From an uncultured Paracoccus sp. (GTDB lineage Bacteria; Pseudomonadota; Alphaproteobacteria; Rhodobacterales; Rhodobacteraceae), in the NCBI RefSeq assembly GCF_947496875.1, contig NZ_CANMEH010000015.1, positions 1 through 55,975 of the forward strand: 55,975 nucleotides of DNA, in the 5' to 3' direction. The translations under genes and the position numbers were made by a program. The notes beneath the pieces were generated by a model. It had not been told where the DNA came from, ran no database searches, and worked only from the letters and a program-made list of their open reading frames with translations. This document shows, piece after piece, positions 9,242 to 19,100 of this stretch (position 1 is its first letter; the number at the start of each line of letters is the position of its first letter).

Positions 9242-9303
9242 AACCTGCATCCGCAGGTGAACGAGGGCCAGGCTGGATGATGGTGGGAGCCAAAGCTCCG
9301 ATT

Positions 9304-9336
9304 GGCGGCGGCTCGACAGGCCAGAGAGCCGCCGCC
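9304..9336. terminator. bidirectional hairpin terminator
   Basis: A perfect 11-base inverted repeat (GGCGGCGGCTC at 9304-9314 with GAGCCGCCGCC at 9326-9336) lies between the convergent sugar transferase and glycanase genes. A second hairpin (GGCCCGC at 9347-9353 with GCGGGCC at 9361-9367) follows. No long U-run is present, but the place and strength fit a two-way terminator. Confidence 0.6.
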
Positions 9337-9380
9337 GAAGTTGAACGGCCCGCCTAGGCTGCGGGCCCACTCCGTTGGGG

Positions 9381-11462
9381 TCAGAGAATGAAGTCGCTCG
9401 CGGCATAGTCGCTGGCCGTCACCGCTCCGTCGTCAATCCAGATCTGGATTTCTGCCGGTGCGTCGCCGTCGGTATTTCCATGGACCAGTGTTCGACCGTC
9501 GACATCGATCAGCCAGAGCCCGCCCTTGTCGCTGCTGCCAAATGTGAACGCCTGGTTGCCTCTCATGGCGTGGTCAGCATCAAGTTTCGCGACGTTGATG
9601 ATGTCTCCACCGTCCACGCCGGCACCCTCGAACGCGATCGCACCGTCACCGGCGCGGATTTCGTCGGGCGACTCCCAGCTCGATTCGCGGATGGCGCGAA
9701 ACACGAAATCATCGTTCCCCAAGCCACCGATCAATATGTCACGGCCTCGCTGTCCTTGCAGCAGATCATCGCCATCGTGACCCCGAAGCACATCGTCTCC
9801 GCTGTTACCTATGATGGTGTCATCGCCTTTCCTGCCAAAGATCACGTCATCGCTTGTTGTGCCGCGCAGCCAGTTGTCCGCGTCTGTCCCTTCCAAAGTG
9901 GGGGCCGGCAGCGGCATCGAGGGTTCGGTCGGTGAAATGCTCTCGTTCGCAGCGTCATTCGTGAAGACGACGTCGACCCAGTAGTTGCTCGCCTGGTAGG
10001 TCTGGGTGGGGAACGAGCCGGCCCCGCCGTATTTGTAGACGCCGGACTCATGCGGCGCCGAGAGAGCGCCGGCATCGACCGACTGCGTGAAGAAATCAGT
10101 CGTGACCGCGTACCTGCCTTGCGGCGAGTGGTAGGACGCGATGTAGACCTCGCCTGCGCTGACAGCGACAGGCTTGTCAAAGGCCACTTCCCGCCAACCC
10201 GCACCGGAACCGCCGCTGAAACTCTTCGTTGCCAGGAGCTGACCTTCTTCGGTCCAAAGTGAAACCGGGTGCGAACCGTTGCTTTCGGCAGTCTCATAGA
10301 ACTGGATCGCCGCAATCGCGCCATCGGCGTTGGCTCGAAACTTCATGCCGAGTTCGACAGAACCGGTGTCGCTGTCCACTTCCGCGGGGGGAGCTGCATC
10401 GTCGTTCCAGAAGCCTGCTCCGGTCTCAGGTTCCGGCTCGGGTTCAGGCTCAGGTTCCGGCTCGGGTTCAGGTTCCGGCTCGGGCTGGGGCTCAGGCTCG
10501 GGTCCGGGTTCAGGCTCGGGTCCGGACCCCACTGGCTCGAACGCTGCGCCGAGCGAAGTCGAGGCCGCGGCCAGTCCAGTCACACCTTCGACGGTGATCG
10601 TGTTGCCGTTGAACGCCAGGCGCAGGCTGCCGTCGACCAGACTGGCGCTGACGTCACTCGCGAGCAGAGAGTCGAACGCCGAGAAGTCAATGTAGTCGAC
10701 TCCAGTCCGGAAGTTATGAAAGACGTCGCTGCCGGCCGAAGCTTCGAACACGTCGATATTGGAGCCGCCTGCCAGGGCGTCGTTGCCGCTGGTGCCGCGC
10801 ACAGTCGTGATCACGTCCGTGGCACCGTCGTAGAACTTCACGAAGTCGTACTGCGACGTAGCATCCTGCAAAGGCGGACCGCCACCCCAGTTGGGGTTGC
10901 CGGTCCAGGCGTTCATCATGATGTAGCCTGTCTCGGCGCTGTCAGCCTCCGAGTACTGGAAGACCTGCACGATCTCGCCATCTACAGTGAAGGACAGTAC
11001 CCCGGGCTCCCACAGGAATCCGTAGCGGTGGAAGTCGAGGGTCGGATTGAACGGCAGGTCGACGGGCCGATCATCATTGGCGGGGTGGACGACGAAGTGG
11101 ACGCGACCAGAATCCGGGGAGTCTATCCAGCTCTCGTTAGTCAGGAACTCGACGTCCCACTCAAGTGGACCGTAGCCTTCCTGGATCCAAAAGAACGAAT
11201 TCACGACACCGGGGGTCGGCGACACCTTCATGCTCGTTTCATAGTAGCCGTAGCCATAGCCGCCGACTGTTTGGATCTCCGATCCGCGCAACTCGTTCGC
11301 GGCGACTGTCAGCGAGAGCTCACCATCGCTTACGTCAGTGAGGTTTGGGTCCAGCCAGTTGCCACCAGTGCCGGTCCACGGTCCGGCCAAGCGCCAGACT
11401 CCGTCGGACGATTGCCTGTTGACGTATGGTCCGTCGAAGTCTTCGAAGATCAACGGCTCCAT
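9381..11462 (-). CDS. secreted GH16 endoglycanase with DUF4082 and RTX repeats
   Basis: This 693-residue protein is probably an extracellular enzyme that cuts the EPS, like ExoK-type glycanases acting on succinoglycan. The GH16 domain covers about 1-215, with the catalytic E-x-D-x-E motif at Glu101, Asp103 and Glu105 (PLEWDVEFL). Residues about 222-300 look like an acidic RTX-type segment. A Pro-Glu repeat linker covers about 315-344. A DUF4082 domain follows at about 348-495. Calcium-binding nonapeptide repeats (GRKGDDTIIGNSGDD and others) lie at about 530-600, then a serralysin-like C-terminus. There is no N-terminal signal peptide, so type I secretion by the C-terminus is expected. GGGAGT lies upstream of the ATG at 11462. 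Substrate choice is inferred from neighbours. Confidence 0.85.
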   Translation of the reverse strand: MEPLIFEDFDGPYVNRQSSDGVWRLAGPWTGTGGNWLDPNLTDVSDGELSLTVAANELRGSEIQTVGGYGYGYYETSMKVSPTPGVVNSFFWIQEGYGPLEWDVEFLTNESWIDSPDSGRVHFVVHPANDDRPVDLPFNPTLDFHRYGFLWEPGVLSFTVDGEIVQVFQYSEADSAETGYIMMNAWTGNPNWGGGPPLQDATSQYDFVKFYDGATDVITTVRGTSGNDALAGGSNIDVFEASAGSDVFHNFRTGVDYIDFSAFDSLLASDVSASLVDGSLRLAFNGNTITVEGVTGLAAASTSLGAAFEPVGSGPEPEPGPEPEPQPEPEPEPEPEPEPEPEPEPETGAGFWNDDAAPPAEVDSDTGSVELGMKFRANADGAIAAIQFYETAESNGSHPVSLWTEEGQLLATKSFSGGSGAGWREVAFDKPVAVSAGEVYIASYHSPQGRYAVTTDFFTQSVDAGALSAPHESGVYKYGGAGSFPTQTYQASNYWVDVVFTNDAANESISPTEPSMPLPAPTLEGTDADNWLRGTTSDDVIFGRKGDDTIIGNSGDDVLRGHDGDDLLQGQRGRDILIGGLGNDDFVFRAIRESSWESPDEIRAGDGAIAFEGAGVDGGDIINVAKLDADHAMRGNQAFTFGSSDKGGLWLIDVDGRTLVHGNTDGDAPAEIQIWIDDGAVTASDYAASDFIL
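10425..10527. repeat. Pro-Glu codon repeat inside the glycanase gene
   Basis: Tandem imperfect 12-base units (variants of GGTTCAGGCTCG on the plus strand) encode an alternating Pro-Glu linker on the minus strand. It joins the GH16/RTX half to the DUF4082 half. Such repeats are prone to slippage, but changes in steps of 6 or 12 bases would keep the frame. Confidence 0.8.
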
Positions 11463-12544
11463 AAAATACTCCCAGTGTTTGGCACATAGTTGGCAGTCAT
11501 CTTTCAGCACTCCTTCTCTCGCCACTCGTGGTCGAGCATGGCTCTTGCCCCACGCGATAAACGTGTTTTGGCCTAGCCGCCGAGTTTCTCATCGAAGCCC
11601 GCGCAACTCGCCGCGTTCGATGCTGGTTAAGATGTCGGCGCGACGCTCGACATCACGCTCGACCTGCTTGACATAGCTTCGCTTGGTTCCGCGCAAGCTC
11701 AGGCGCCGCACGCCGACTCCTCGGCGCTGCGCCCGGCGCGCAACATCGCGGAGATCTGTTCTCTAAAATCCAAAAGGTCCGAAATCCCGTTTTTCGAGGC
11801 GAAAACTGCTATTCATAGCGGGTCCGAGGCAGCTGCTCCTGTCTCCTTAGCTTCAGCTTCTACCCGATCGCGTGGTTAGTGCTGCGGAAACGGCGACGTC
11901 GCGCTGTCGCTGGCACTTCAACGGATCGACACGCGATAGCTGGCCGAAGTCCCTGTCTCTCGTCACTGATGTGAAGCGCACTTTGAATGGCATTGATGAA
12001 CAGTCGGTTAAGAGGAGAATTGCACGACTAGAAACCGCTGCATCTTACGTAACGCCCGGTGCCCCTCCTTCTTTGGCGACCAGCTCGTGGTTGAGTTCCA
12101 GGTGCCATAGTCGAGTGCGCTTGCGAGGGCGAGCCTTGGAGGCAAGGTCTCAATGAAGCCGGGCACTTTCTTGCCTTTCGGTGCGAAAGTCCGCTTATCA
12201 AAACAGCGAGACTCGCGGGAACATGCGTAGCGGCCACATGGGACGGCGGATTGTGCTCGGCGGTACCATGGCTTCGGAGGTCGAGCCAGCCGGTGTGTCG
12301 CGGTGCGTGTGGTGGGCCCGCTTGTCGTTACCGATCACCTCAGAGCCTCTGCGCGGCTCTACCGCCATGCGGAGGCCTGCACTGCGGACCTTCAGGTGTG
12401 AGAGGCCCAGTGTCACGTAATTGTTATTCACTAAAAGTGTTGCTGCTGTGCTTTCGGGAGCAGCAAGGCCGAGTAACAGGGCGACGGCGAGCCGGGCCGC
12501 TGGTCCAGCCCCTAGGTTCTTTTTCAAAGCAGGGCTCGCTGCGG

Positions 12545-12570
12545 ATGTCGGATATCGACTGATCCGACAT
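12545..12570. promoter_or_regulatory. 26-base palindromic site
   Basis: A perfect 9-base inverted repeat (ATGTCGGAT at 12545-12553, ATCCGACAT at 12562-12570) flanks an 8-base spacer. It shares the outer TGTC/GACA ends and the 8-base spacer with the palindrome at 6-27. It has no T-run. An operator for a dimeric regulator is possible; a hairpin in RNA is the alternative. Confidence 0.3.
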
Positions 12571-12920
12571 TCTGGATTGCGTGCCTTCTGCCGATAGGCG
12601 CGACAAGGCCGAATCTACCCGAAAGGCCTTGAACAGCCTCAGCCTGTGCATGAAACGCCGCACTGAGCCTGCAGGCTTATTTGCCGGCGACCGAAAAGCC
12701 CGCGGCCTCCTGGGCGAGCGCCGCGCTACGCCACAGAGCACTCCGGCCCTGCCGCGATAGAACGTGCCGAGCTTTGTGCCTGCCGGACCGATTGCTCGGT
12801 ATGCGGCGACAAGGGGATAGTTCCCATTCCGCGTGTAAGGTCTGATGACAACTCTACATAGAAGGGGAAACCGCGGTCATCCACAGTATCCCATACAGCT
12901 ATTTGGGAGGGGGGCGCGAA

Positions 12921-13037
12921 ATGCTGCCTGAGCCTGATCCTCGGACCTGCGCCACCTCTAACTCATACGTCGAAGCTTTGTTTCATTTCCTCCTCGCCTT
13001 GAAGAACGAGTTCTGCGGAAGACGGCAAAGTCGCTGA
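12921..13037 (+). CDS. candidate small ORF, unknown
   Basis: A 38-codon frame starts at ATG 12921 with a very strong purine-rich GGGAGGGGGG about 6 bases upstream and ends with TGA at 13037. The peptide starts MLPEPDPRTC, has a short hydrophobic stretch (VEALFHFLLAL) and a basic end. I do not recognise it. The only support is the ribosome binding site, so it may be chance. Confidence 0.2.
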   Translation: MLPEPDPRTCATSNSYVEALFHFLLALKNEFCGRRQSR

Positions 13038-13070
13038 GCGAGACAATCGTTTGATTCGGACCCGCCAGGC

Positions 13071-14765
13071 TCAGATCAGCCCCCATTTGCCAGTCACCGC
13101 GGCCGCCCCGAATACCACCAGGTTTGCGGCCGCATGCGCCCAGACCGCATCTGCGAGCCTTCCGCGGCGCAGGTAGATCGCGGCAAAGACAAGTCCGCTG
13201 ACAAAGGCCGCAACGCCACTATCGTGCAGGAAGGCAAAGGCCGTCGCCGACACGAGCGCGGCGCATGCGCGTCCGGCCGAACCGGAAGGCTTCAACAGGT
13301 GCCCGAGCAGGTAGCCACGGAAGGCCGCTTCTTCGATCAGCGGGACCAGCAGGACGGTCCCGATCAAGCGCAGCACGACCCAGATCGCAGCCGCTGCCAG
13401 CCCCAGCCCGGCGAATGGCGGGTCCGGAGCGTCGATCCCCGCAGCGACGGCAGCAGCTATCCACACGAAGCCTACGGCGACACCAACCACCGGGGGCAAC
13501 AGGTCGGTGCGCCAGTCGAGCGCCGACCAGACGGAATGGAAAAGCGCCAGTCCCACGAACATGGCCGGAACGCGAAGTGGATAGGCGGTTTCCGGTTGCA
13601 CGAAAAAGGTAGACGCAAAGAGCCCCGAGAGCAGCAACACCACCAGCGGCATCAGCATGGCGGTGACTAGATCGTTTCGGAAGGTAGTAGAGGGCACAGG
13701 CGGCGCAAGCCCGGCACTGGCCGCCTGGCTGCGCCACAGCACCGGCGTCAGATAGGTCGCGCCGATCATTCCGAGGCTCAGCAACGTGAACAGCAGCCAA
13801 CCCGCGTAGCTGTGGAAGGCGTTCACCGCAAGGTCAGGTGATATCCTCGCGCCGATCCAGATCAGGAGCGCGATCCGCAGCACGTTCAAGGCGAAGCTGG
13901 CCAGGAGACCGACGGGCAGTAGGATCAGCGCAAGCGGCAGGCGCAGGCGCCGTTGCTCTAGCGCGATGAACCCGACCATCACCAGCGTAATGAGCGCGAA
14001 ACCCTGCAGACCCGAGCAGGGCGCGCCAACGTGCACGAGGAACCCTTCGAAGCCGATCACAAGACCGCCGGGATCGGAAAAAAGTTCGCCAGGGAAGAAT
14101 GCGAGGGCACGCACCACGAGGGCGAACGTTGCGGCTGTCAGCGGCGGCCAGCCCCAGGCGCCGTTGAGCAGCTGGGTCAGCTCCGGCGAGAGGAGGGCGA
14201 TCCCGATGGCGAGCCACAGCCAGGGACCGCCTCGGCGCAGCACCGAGAGCCAGCAGCCGAGTGGGGCAGTGCCAATCAACGCGGCAGTGACCGAGATGCC
14301 GGCGCCCGCGGCCAAGGCGAGGGCGAGCGGCGTCAGGCTGGTCGTCAGATCGCGCCACAGTACTGGCAGCAGCATAAGGGCGAGCCCGACGAGCATCGCG
14401 CCGAGCGTCGCGACATGCGACATCCGGCTGGCGCGCGCCCTGCCTCTGGCGATATAGCCGAACAGGTGTGGCCTGGCGGCTATCAACAGACCAAACAGCA
14501 GCGCCAGGCTAAGCAGGCGGCTAAAGCCCTCACGCACAGCGAAGCAGGCTTGGGGCTGCGTGAAGCCAGCACATTCGATATCGATCAGGAACTGATAGCA
14601 GAATGCAACGACCAGCAACTCTCCGAGCAACACCGCCCCGAATACGACGAGCCTGCGCCAGCCAATCGCCAGAAAGGAAAGCTCTCCTACGGGCACGCTA
14701 CGCGGCATCTTCGCGGTGACGCCGCCTGGAGCTATCAGCCTCCGGGAGCTGACGCTGTGGGTCAC
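13071..14765 (-). CDS. xrtE: exosortase E fused to CPBP-family protease (VPEID-CTERM system)
   Basis: This 564-residue polytopic membrane protein has two parts. The N-terminal exosortase part has the expected catalytic Cys250 in GAPCSGLQGF, Arg297 in ALNVLRIAL and His318 in NAFHSYAGW. The C-terminal part (about 370-564) is a CPBP/CAAX-type intramembrane protease with EEAAFRGYL (Glu478, Glu479, Arg483), His514 in AFLHDSG, and His544 and Asn548 in VWAHAAANL. This fusion matches the known exosortase E/protease family, which is paired with VPEID-CTERM substrates. It should cut and process the sorting tail of the neighbouring small protein at the inner membrane. The GTG start overlaps the substrate stop codon, so translation is probably coupled. 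An ATG at 14708 is an alternative start. Confidence 0.9.
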   Translation of the reverse strand: MTHSVSSRRLIAPGGVTAKMPRSVPVGELSFLAIGWRRLVVFGAVLLGELLVVAFCYQFLIDIECAGFTQPQACFAVREGFSRLLSLALLFGLLIAARPHLFGYIARGRARASRMSHVATLGAMLVGLALMLLPVLWRDLTTSLTPLALALAAGAGISVTAALIGTAPLGCWLSVLRRGGPWLWLAIGIALLSPELTQLLNGAWGWPPLTAATFALVVRALAFFPGELFSDPGGLVIGFEGFLVHVGAPCSGLQGFALITLVMVGFIALEQRRLRLPLALILLPVGLLASFALNVLRIALLIWIGARISPDLAVNAFHSYAGWLLFTLLSLGMIGATYLTPVLWRSQAASAGLAPPVPSTTFRNDLVTAMLMPLVVLLLSGLFASTFFVQPETAYPLRVPAMFVGLALFHSVWSALDWRTDLLPPVVGVAVGFVWIAAAVAAGIDAPDPPFAGLGLAAAAIWVVLRLIGTVLLVPLIEEAAFRGYLLGHLLKPSGSAGRACAALVSATAFAFLHDSGVAAFVSGLVFAAIYLRRGRLADAVWAHAAANLVVFGAAAVTGKWGLI

Positions 14766-15001
14766 TCGTGAACGCTACGTCGCCGCCACTCCCAGAGCAG
14801 GAGCCCCACGATGATGACGATCATCAGAACGGAGGCGCCGGCAAACAGGTCGATCTCAGGAACACCGCGCGGCGGAGGGCCGACGGCATGGGCCGGAGGA
14901 CCAACGGCATGGGGCGGAGGACCGACACCGGATGAGCGCCCTTGCGCAAAGGCCGGGAGGCCGGCGAACAGAGCGATGAGCTGAAACACGAGCCGAAGCA
15001 T
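14762..15001 (-). CDS. VPEID-CTERM sorting-domain protein, exosortase E substrate
   Basis: The 79-residue precursor has three parts. A signal peptide (LRLVFQLIALFAGLPAFA) is followed by a short Pro/His-rich region with three AVGPP-like repeats. The last part is a C-terminal sorting tail made of GVPEIDLFAG, a hydrophobic helix and a basic end (WEWRRRSVHE). VPEID plus helix plus Arg cluster is the signature of VPEID-CTERM proteins. If the signal peptide and the tail are both removed, only about 30 residues remain, so the product may be a small peptide or anchor. An upstream in-frame ATG at 15055 exists. The ATG at 15001 was chosen because it starts the signal peptide, although AGGAG is about 12 bases upstream. 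The gene ends inside the start of the exosortase gene. Confidence 0.85.
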   Translation of the reverse strand: MLRLVFQLIALFAGLPAFAQGRSSGVGPPPHAVGPPAHAVGPPPRGVPEIDLFAGASVLMIVIIVGLLLWEWRRRSVHE

Positions 15002-16184
15002 CGAACGAACTATCTCCTCTTCCTGAAGAGAATTGGTTGCACGACGGAGTAACATTGCACTCAGCTTAGACCGGGCCCGGCCTCCCGTAAAATGACTAAT
15101 ACGACAGGTGCCGTGGCGCCGCAGTGGCGTGGAGGACGAGGCCAGGCGCGCGGTGCAGTATGCGCTCACGGACCTCGCCGCCTGGTTCGCGCTGATGCAA
15201 AAACAGGGTGTTGAAGCCCGCTGCCTATGCCGTGATCCGGACTCGTGCTAGTGAGACTCAAAGGCAGTCACGAAGAAGTTCAGGATGTCAATCCTATCCC
15301 GTACCCGCGCCGCGTTTGCCTAGTCTATGGCAGCAGCCCGACGCGGCGGCAGATCGGGTGCTCATGCCGGGGCCGAGCGGCTGCTCCCCAGAATACCCTC
15401 GCGCGGCGAATTCTGTAACGTAATGCTCTGACACCCTTGCCGTCATCCAAGGTGTACCTGACCGAAGCGTTAGTTATCCAGCGGATGAGCATCCTTCTTT
15501 CGCGCCTTGAGCCCCGCCACGCGGCTGATCCGGGGCGGGCTGCGCGTTGCACCCGCCCCCGAAGCACAGATTGCCCTACCGGTCCGCCCGGTGGCACCAT
15601 GCCGCGGCCGTGGTTTCCCGAGAGCGGCTCGATTTCCCTGCGACCCTATCCGTTGGACAAGACGGTCGTTGCGGCCCTGCATTACGGTTCACAACCGCGA
15701 TGTGGCCCGCCAGAGCTGCGCCGAGCAAGCCAGCACGGCACTCCACGAAGGCGTCCAGCATGTCGAAGGCTGACGGCGGGGAGGCGCGTCTGCAAACCCC
15801 CGGCCTTCCCCATCCTTGGCCGTTGCTACGCGCACGATATATAGGCCACAACCCCGTCGTTGAATTGTAAAAGCACGACGAGCTCGCGCCGTCAACTGCA
15901 CGTGCTAGTCGAGACATGGGTCGAGGAAGATGAAAACGCGTTTGCGCCGGTCGTTGGCAAGGGATCAGAAATCGGCGTCAACGCTACGCCGCAGCCCGGC
16001 ATATGGCTCCGACTGACCGAACTGAAGCCAGTAGTTTAGGAGGCGATCTGCGAGGACATTCACGCTGCCGCTCTGCGACTTTGATGGAGTAGAAAGCTCG
16101 ATCGCGCCGCTGAATCGGTTTGGATCGACCAAGCTTAATGTCAGGAAAATCGTCTTGGCGATTCGGGTAACCGCTAGCGTTCGA
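15002..16184. other. 1.2-kb region with no convincing gene
   Basis: Short frames on both strands lack ribosome binding sites and recognisable domains. The plus-strand stretch at about 15130-15250 reads partly like protein (RAVQYALTDLAAWFALMQ) but has no start and stops early, so it could be a gene scrap. The promoter of the substrate-exosortase pair should lie in the first 100-200 bases. Confidence 0.4.
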
Positions 16185-19100
16185 TTAAGTCCATAGAAAG
16201 GAATCAGTCTCCGCGATATATGCGACAGACGGCACCTCTACAAAATCGGGAAGGCCGCGGTCGTGATCCTCGATCCAACCTGGTGGACCGTGCTGCGGGC
16301 CGCCGCCAACTCGAATCGTAAGGTTCTGCTCAAACGGCGAGTCTTCGCCATCGTAGGCCTGAACCACGACCTGAAAGACCTTCTCCGGCACGACTTCGCT
16401 CGGCGGCACCTCGCCGGGGCGTGTTTTTAAGCGGAGCACGCCACTTTCGGGGTCGAGCGTCAGTTTGCTTTGATCCCTGCCGCCCGCAATCTCGAACCGC
16501 AGCATGTCGCCGTCGGGGTCGATCGCCGCAACTCGGCCTACCGTCGTTTGGTCGGGCGCGATAACGAAGACGTCCGAGGAAACGAAGGTGCCCGTCGCCA
16601 GCCCTGTGGGGCTCGGTTCGCTCGCGGATGTATCAGGGCGGAAGGAGACGTCGACCCAGTAGTTGCTTGCCTCGTAGCTTTGCGTCGGAAATACCACCGA
16701 TGTATTGTATGCGTAGACACCGTTCTGGCCAGTCGGAGCTGCAAGCTTGCCGAAAGGCTCGGTGTAGTCAGTAGTGAAATAACCGCTAGCCGCCAAATAA
16801 TTGTCGTTGGTTCGATACGAGACCACGTATTCAGCATTTGCGGCAATCTGCACCGGCGTATTCAGGGTTGCGACCTGCCAGCCGGTATTGCCGGGAGCGG
16901 ACGTGAACGTGACACTCGCAAGCAGATTACCGCTCTGGTCCCAAAGCCGTCCGGCGCGCGTGTCAGTATCACCAGCGTCTCCAGCCGCGCGCCAATATTT
17001 CAACTCCGTGATCTGCCCAGTCTCGGCCGCCCGGAACCGGACACCAAGCTCCACCGCAGCTGAATCATTGTACGGCAGGCCGGTAACGGTTTCGTGGGGA
17101 TCAAAAAGGCTGAGCGTGGAAGGTACAGGTGGCGCGGTCACTACGACAGTGTCCCGGGACAGACCGCTTGGGACAGGCAGGTTCAGGCTGTCGTCGATGG
17201 CGCGAGCCACGATCTCGTAGGTACCCTCGGTTCGTGGCATCCAACTGTAGCTCCAGTTTGCCTTCCCGTCGGCGACGTTCCAGGTTGCGCCGCCATCGAC
17301 TGATACTTCGACCACTCCCACCACACCGTCAGTTGTCGAGGCGTTCCCGTCGTTGTCGGTCGCTGTACCGCTGATCGTGACAGGCGTGAATGCGGCGATA
17401 CTTTCCGGCAAGTCGGTGAGACTGGTCCTGGCAGCAACGCCATCGGCGGATGCGCTTGCCCGTGCAAGCCCGCGGCTCGCTAGGATCGCGTCAGTTACAG
17501 CGGGCTGAATGCCCATGTCGGCGAAGACGTTGACAGATAGCTGCTGTATGTTGGTGTCTGCAATATTTCCACCGTAGGGGGAGCTATCGTGTTGGTTGCT
17601 TAGCCCCCAGCTCCAGAAGACGGTTCCCGCCCCAAAGACCAGCGCCCCGCTGGGGTCTCGGTAAAGGGTCAGGTTGTGGGTGGCTGTGCCAGGCTCGGTT
17701 CGGTTGCCCTCGTCGATGAGGATGCGGGGCCATTCGAGCGTTGTCTCCGAAAGCTTTATCAGACCCGGTGGGCGATTAGCGTCTTCGGGGGAGGTATTCC
17801 ACTCGTAACCCAATATTCCGGTGGCGATGTAGTTGACCCCGCGATCAGCGACGTTGGTTCCCCGCCAGAACCGCAGGGTGGAGTATGTCGCCGGCACGTC
17901 GAGCCCGCCGCCGAAGTTGTTGCCGTCGGGGCCGAACAACTGTCCCGTCAATGAGTTTTCCGGGCGCGCGCCAACGGCGATCAGGTTACCAGAGGCGTCG
18001 CGGGACTCCACAAACCGCAGGTCACGCCAGGTGCCCGTCCACTCGTCCGACGGGTCGATATTGGCGTAATCCTCAGGCTGTGCATCGCGGGAGAAGTTCG
18101 CCCAAGTTTCCTTGTAGCTGACGAGGGTGCGGTACGGGGTGTTCGATCCGTCGATGCTGTGCTCGTAGCGCGTTTTCCAGTAGACTTCGTTGCCGCTCCA
18201 GAAGAGCAGGTTCACGCCCGCATCTCGGGCCGCTTCCACGTTCGCGCGCTGCCCACCGGACCAGTACTCGTCGTGGCCGACCGACAGGTAGGCCTTGTTT
18301 CCGAGCAACCCGTTCACCCCTAGCCGATCGGTATCGACGCCCGCGACGTAGGACACGTCATAGCCCTGCTGTTCAAGCCAGTAGATTGCGGCGTACTCTG
18401 CGCCGAACAGGTAGTCCTGCGCGCCCGCCGCAGCTCCCCCGCCGTCTCGGGTGATGATTGGTCGGTTATAGGAAACCGCGAACGCCCGGTCCGGGTTCGG
18501 ACCTGGGTCCGGCGTCAAGTCATCGGGCTGACTGAACCCTCCGTAAAAATTTCCTCCGACCTGCCCGTCGCGCCCAGCCCAGCCGTTATAGGCATGCCAC
18601 GTCGTGTCTGCCGTCTGGAATACGACATCGCTCCTCGTACCGTTCGGGCGAAGATCGTCTTCGCGCAGAATGAATGGGATCTGATTGGTCGCACCGTTGT
18701 CGTCACGTACGAGCTTCGCGAGGTAGACCCCCGATACGGCAGTTTCTGGAGTTTGCCAGCTCGCGGACAAGCTCCAGTTGCCCGCGTCGACAAGCCCGCG
18801 CGCGTCGCGGACCGGGTCGGGTTGCCGACTGCCTGTCAGGTTATCGAGAGTCGTGACCAGTGTCGCGCCGCTGCCGCCGTAGTAGCCGAGGCGGTAGATT
18901 TCAATGTGATAAGGTGCAGTATGCGTGGCGTTGACGTTTACCTTGAAAGTGACGACCTCGCCAGTGTCGACGCTGATGTCGGTAGCAAACCCCTCGATCT
19001 GGTTAGTGGCGTCAGCATCCCAGATGCTTTTGGCAACGCCGGGCTTCTGGTTCTCTTGTAGGATCGACAGCGTGGTGCCGGCCGTGACCGAGACCATGAC

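Larger units (their letters stand above)
11463..13070. other. 1.6-kb region with no convincing gene
   Basis: This stretch between glycanase and exosortase genes is far less gene-dense than the rest of the window. It shows the inverted repeat at 12545-12570 and a 38-codon frame with a strong ribosome binding site at 12921. On the minus strand, a strong GAGGAGG at about 12988-12994 is followed by an ATG at 12986 and a stop after seven codons. A minus-strand frame at 12198-12527 begins with a signal-peptide-like segment (LAVALLLGLAAPESTAA) but then turns into non-protein-like Arg/Pro/Met text. The region may hold decayed genes. Confidence 0.4.

Noticed and set aside
12198..12527. Secreted small protein on the minus strand
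   Set aside because: Only the first 35 residues look like a signal peptide. The rest is Arg/Pro/Met-rich with no fold, and there is no clear ribosome binding site.
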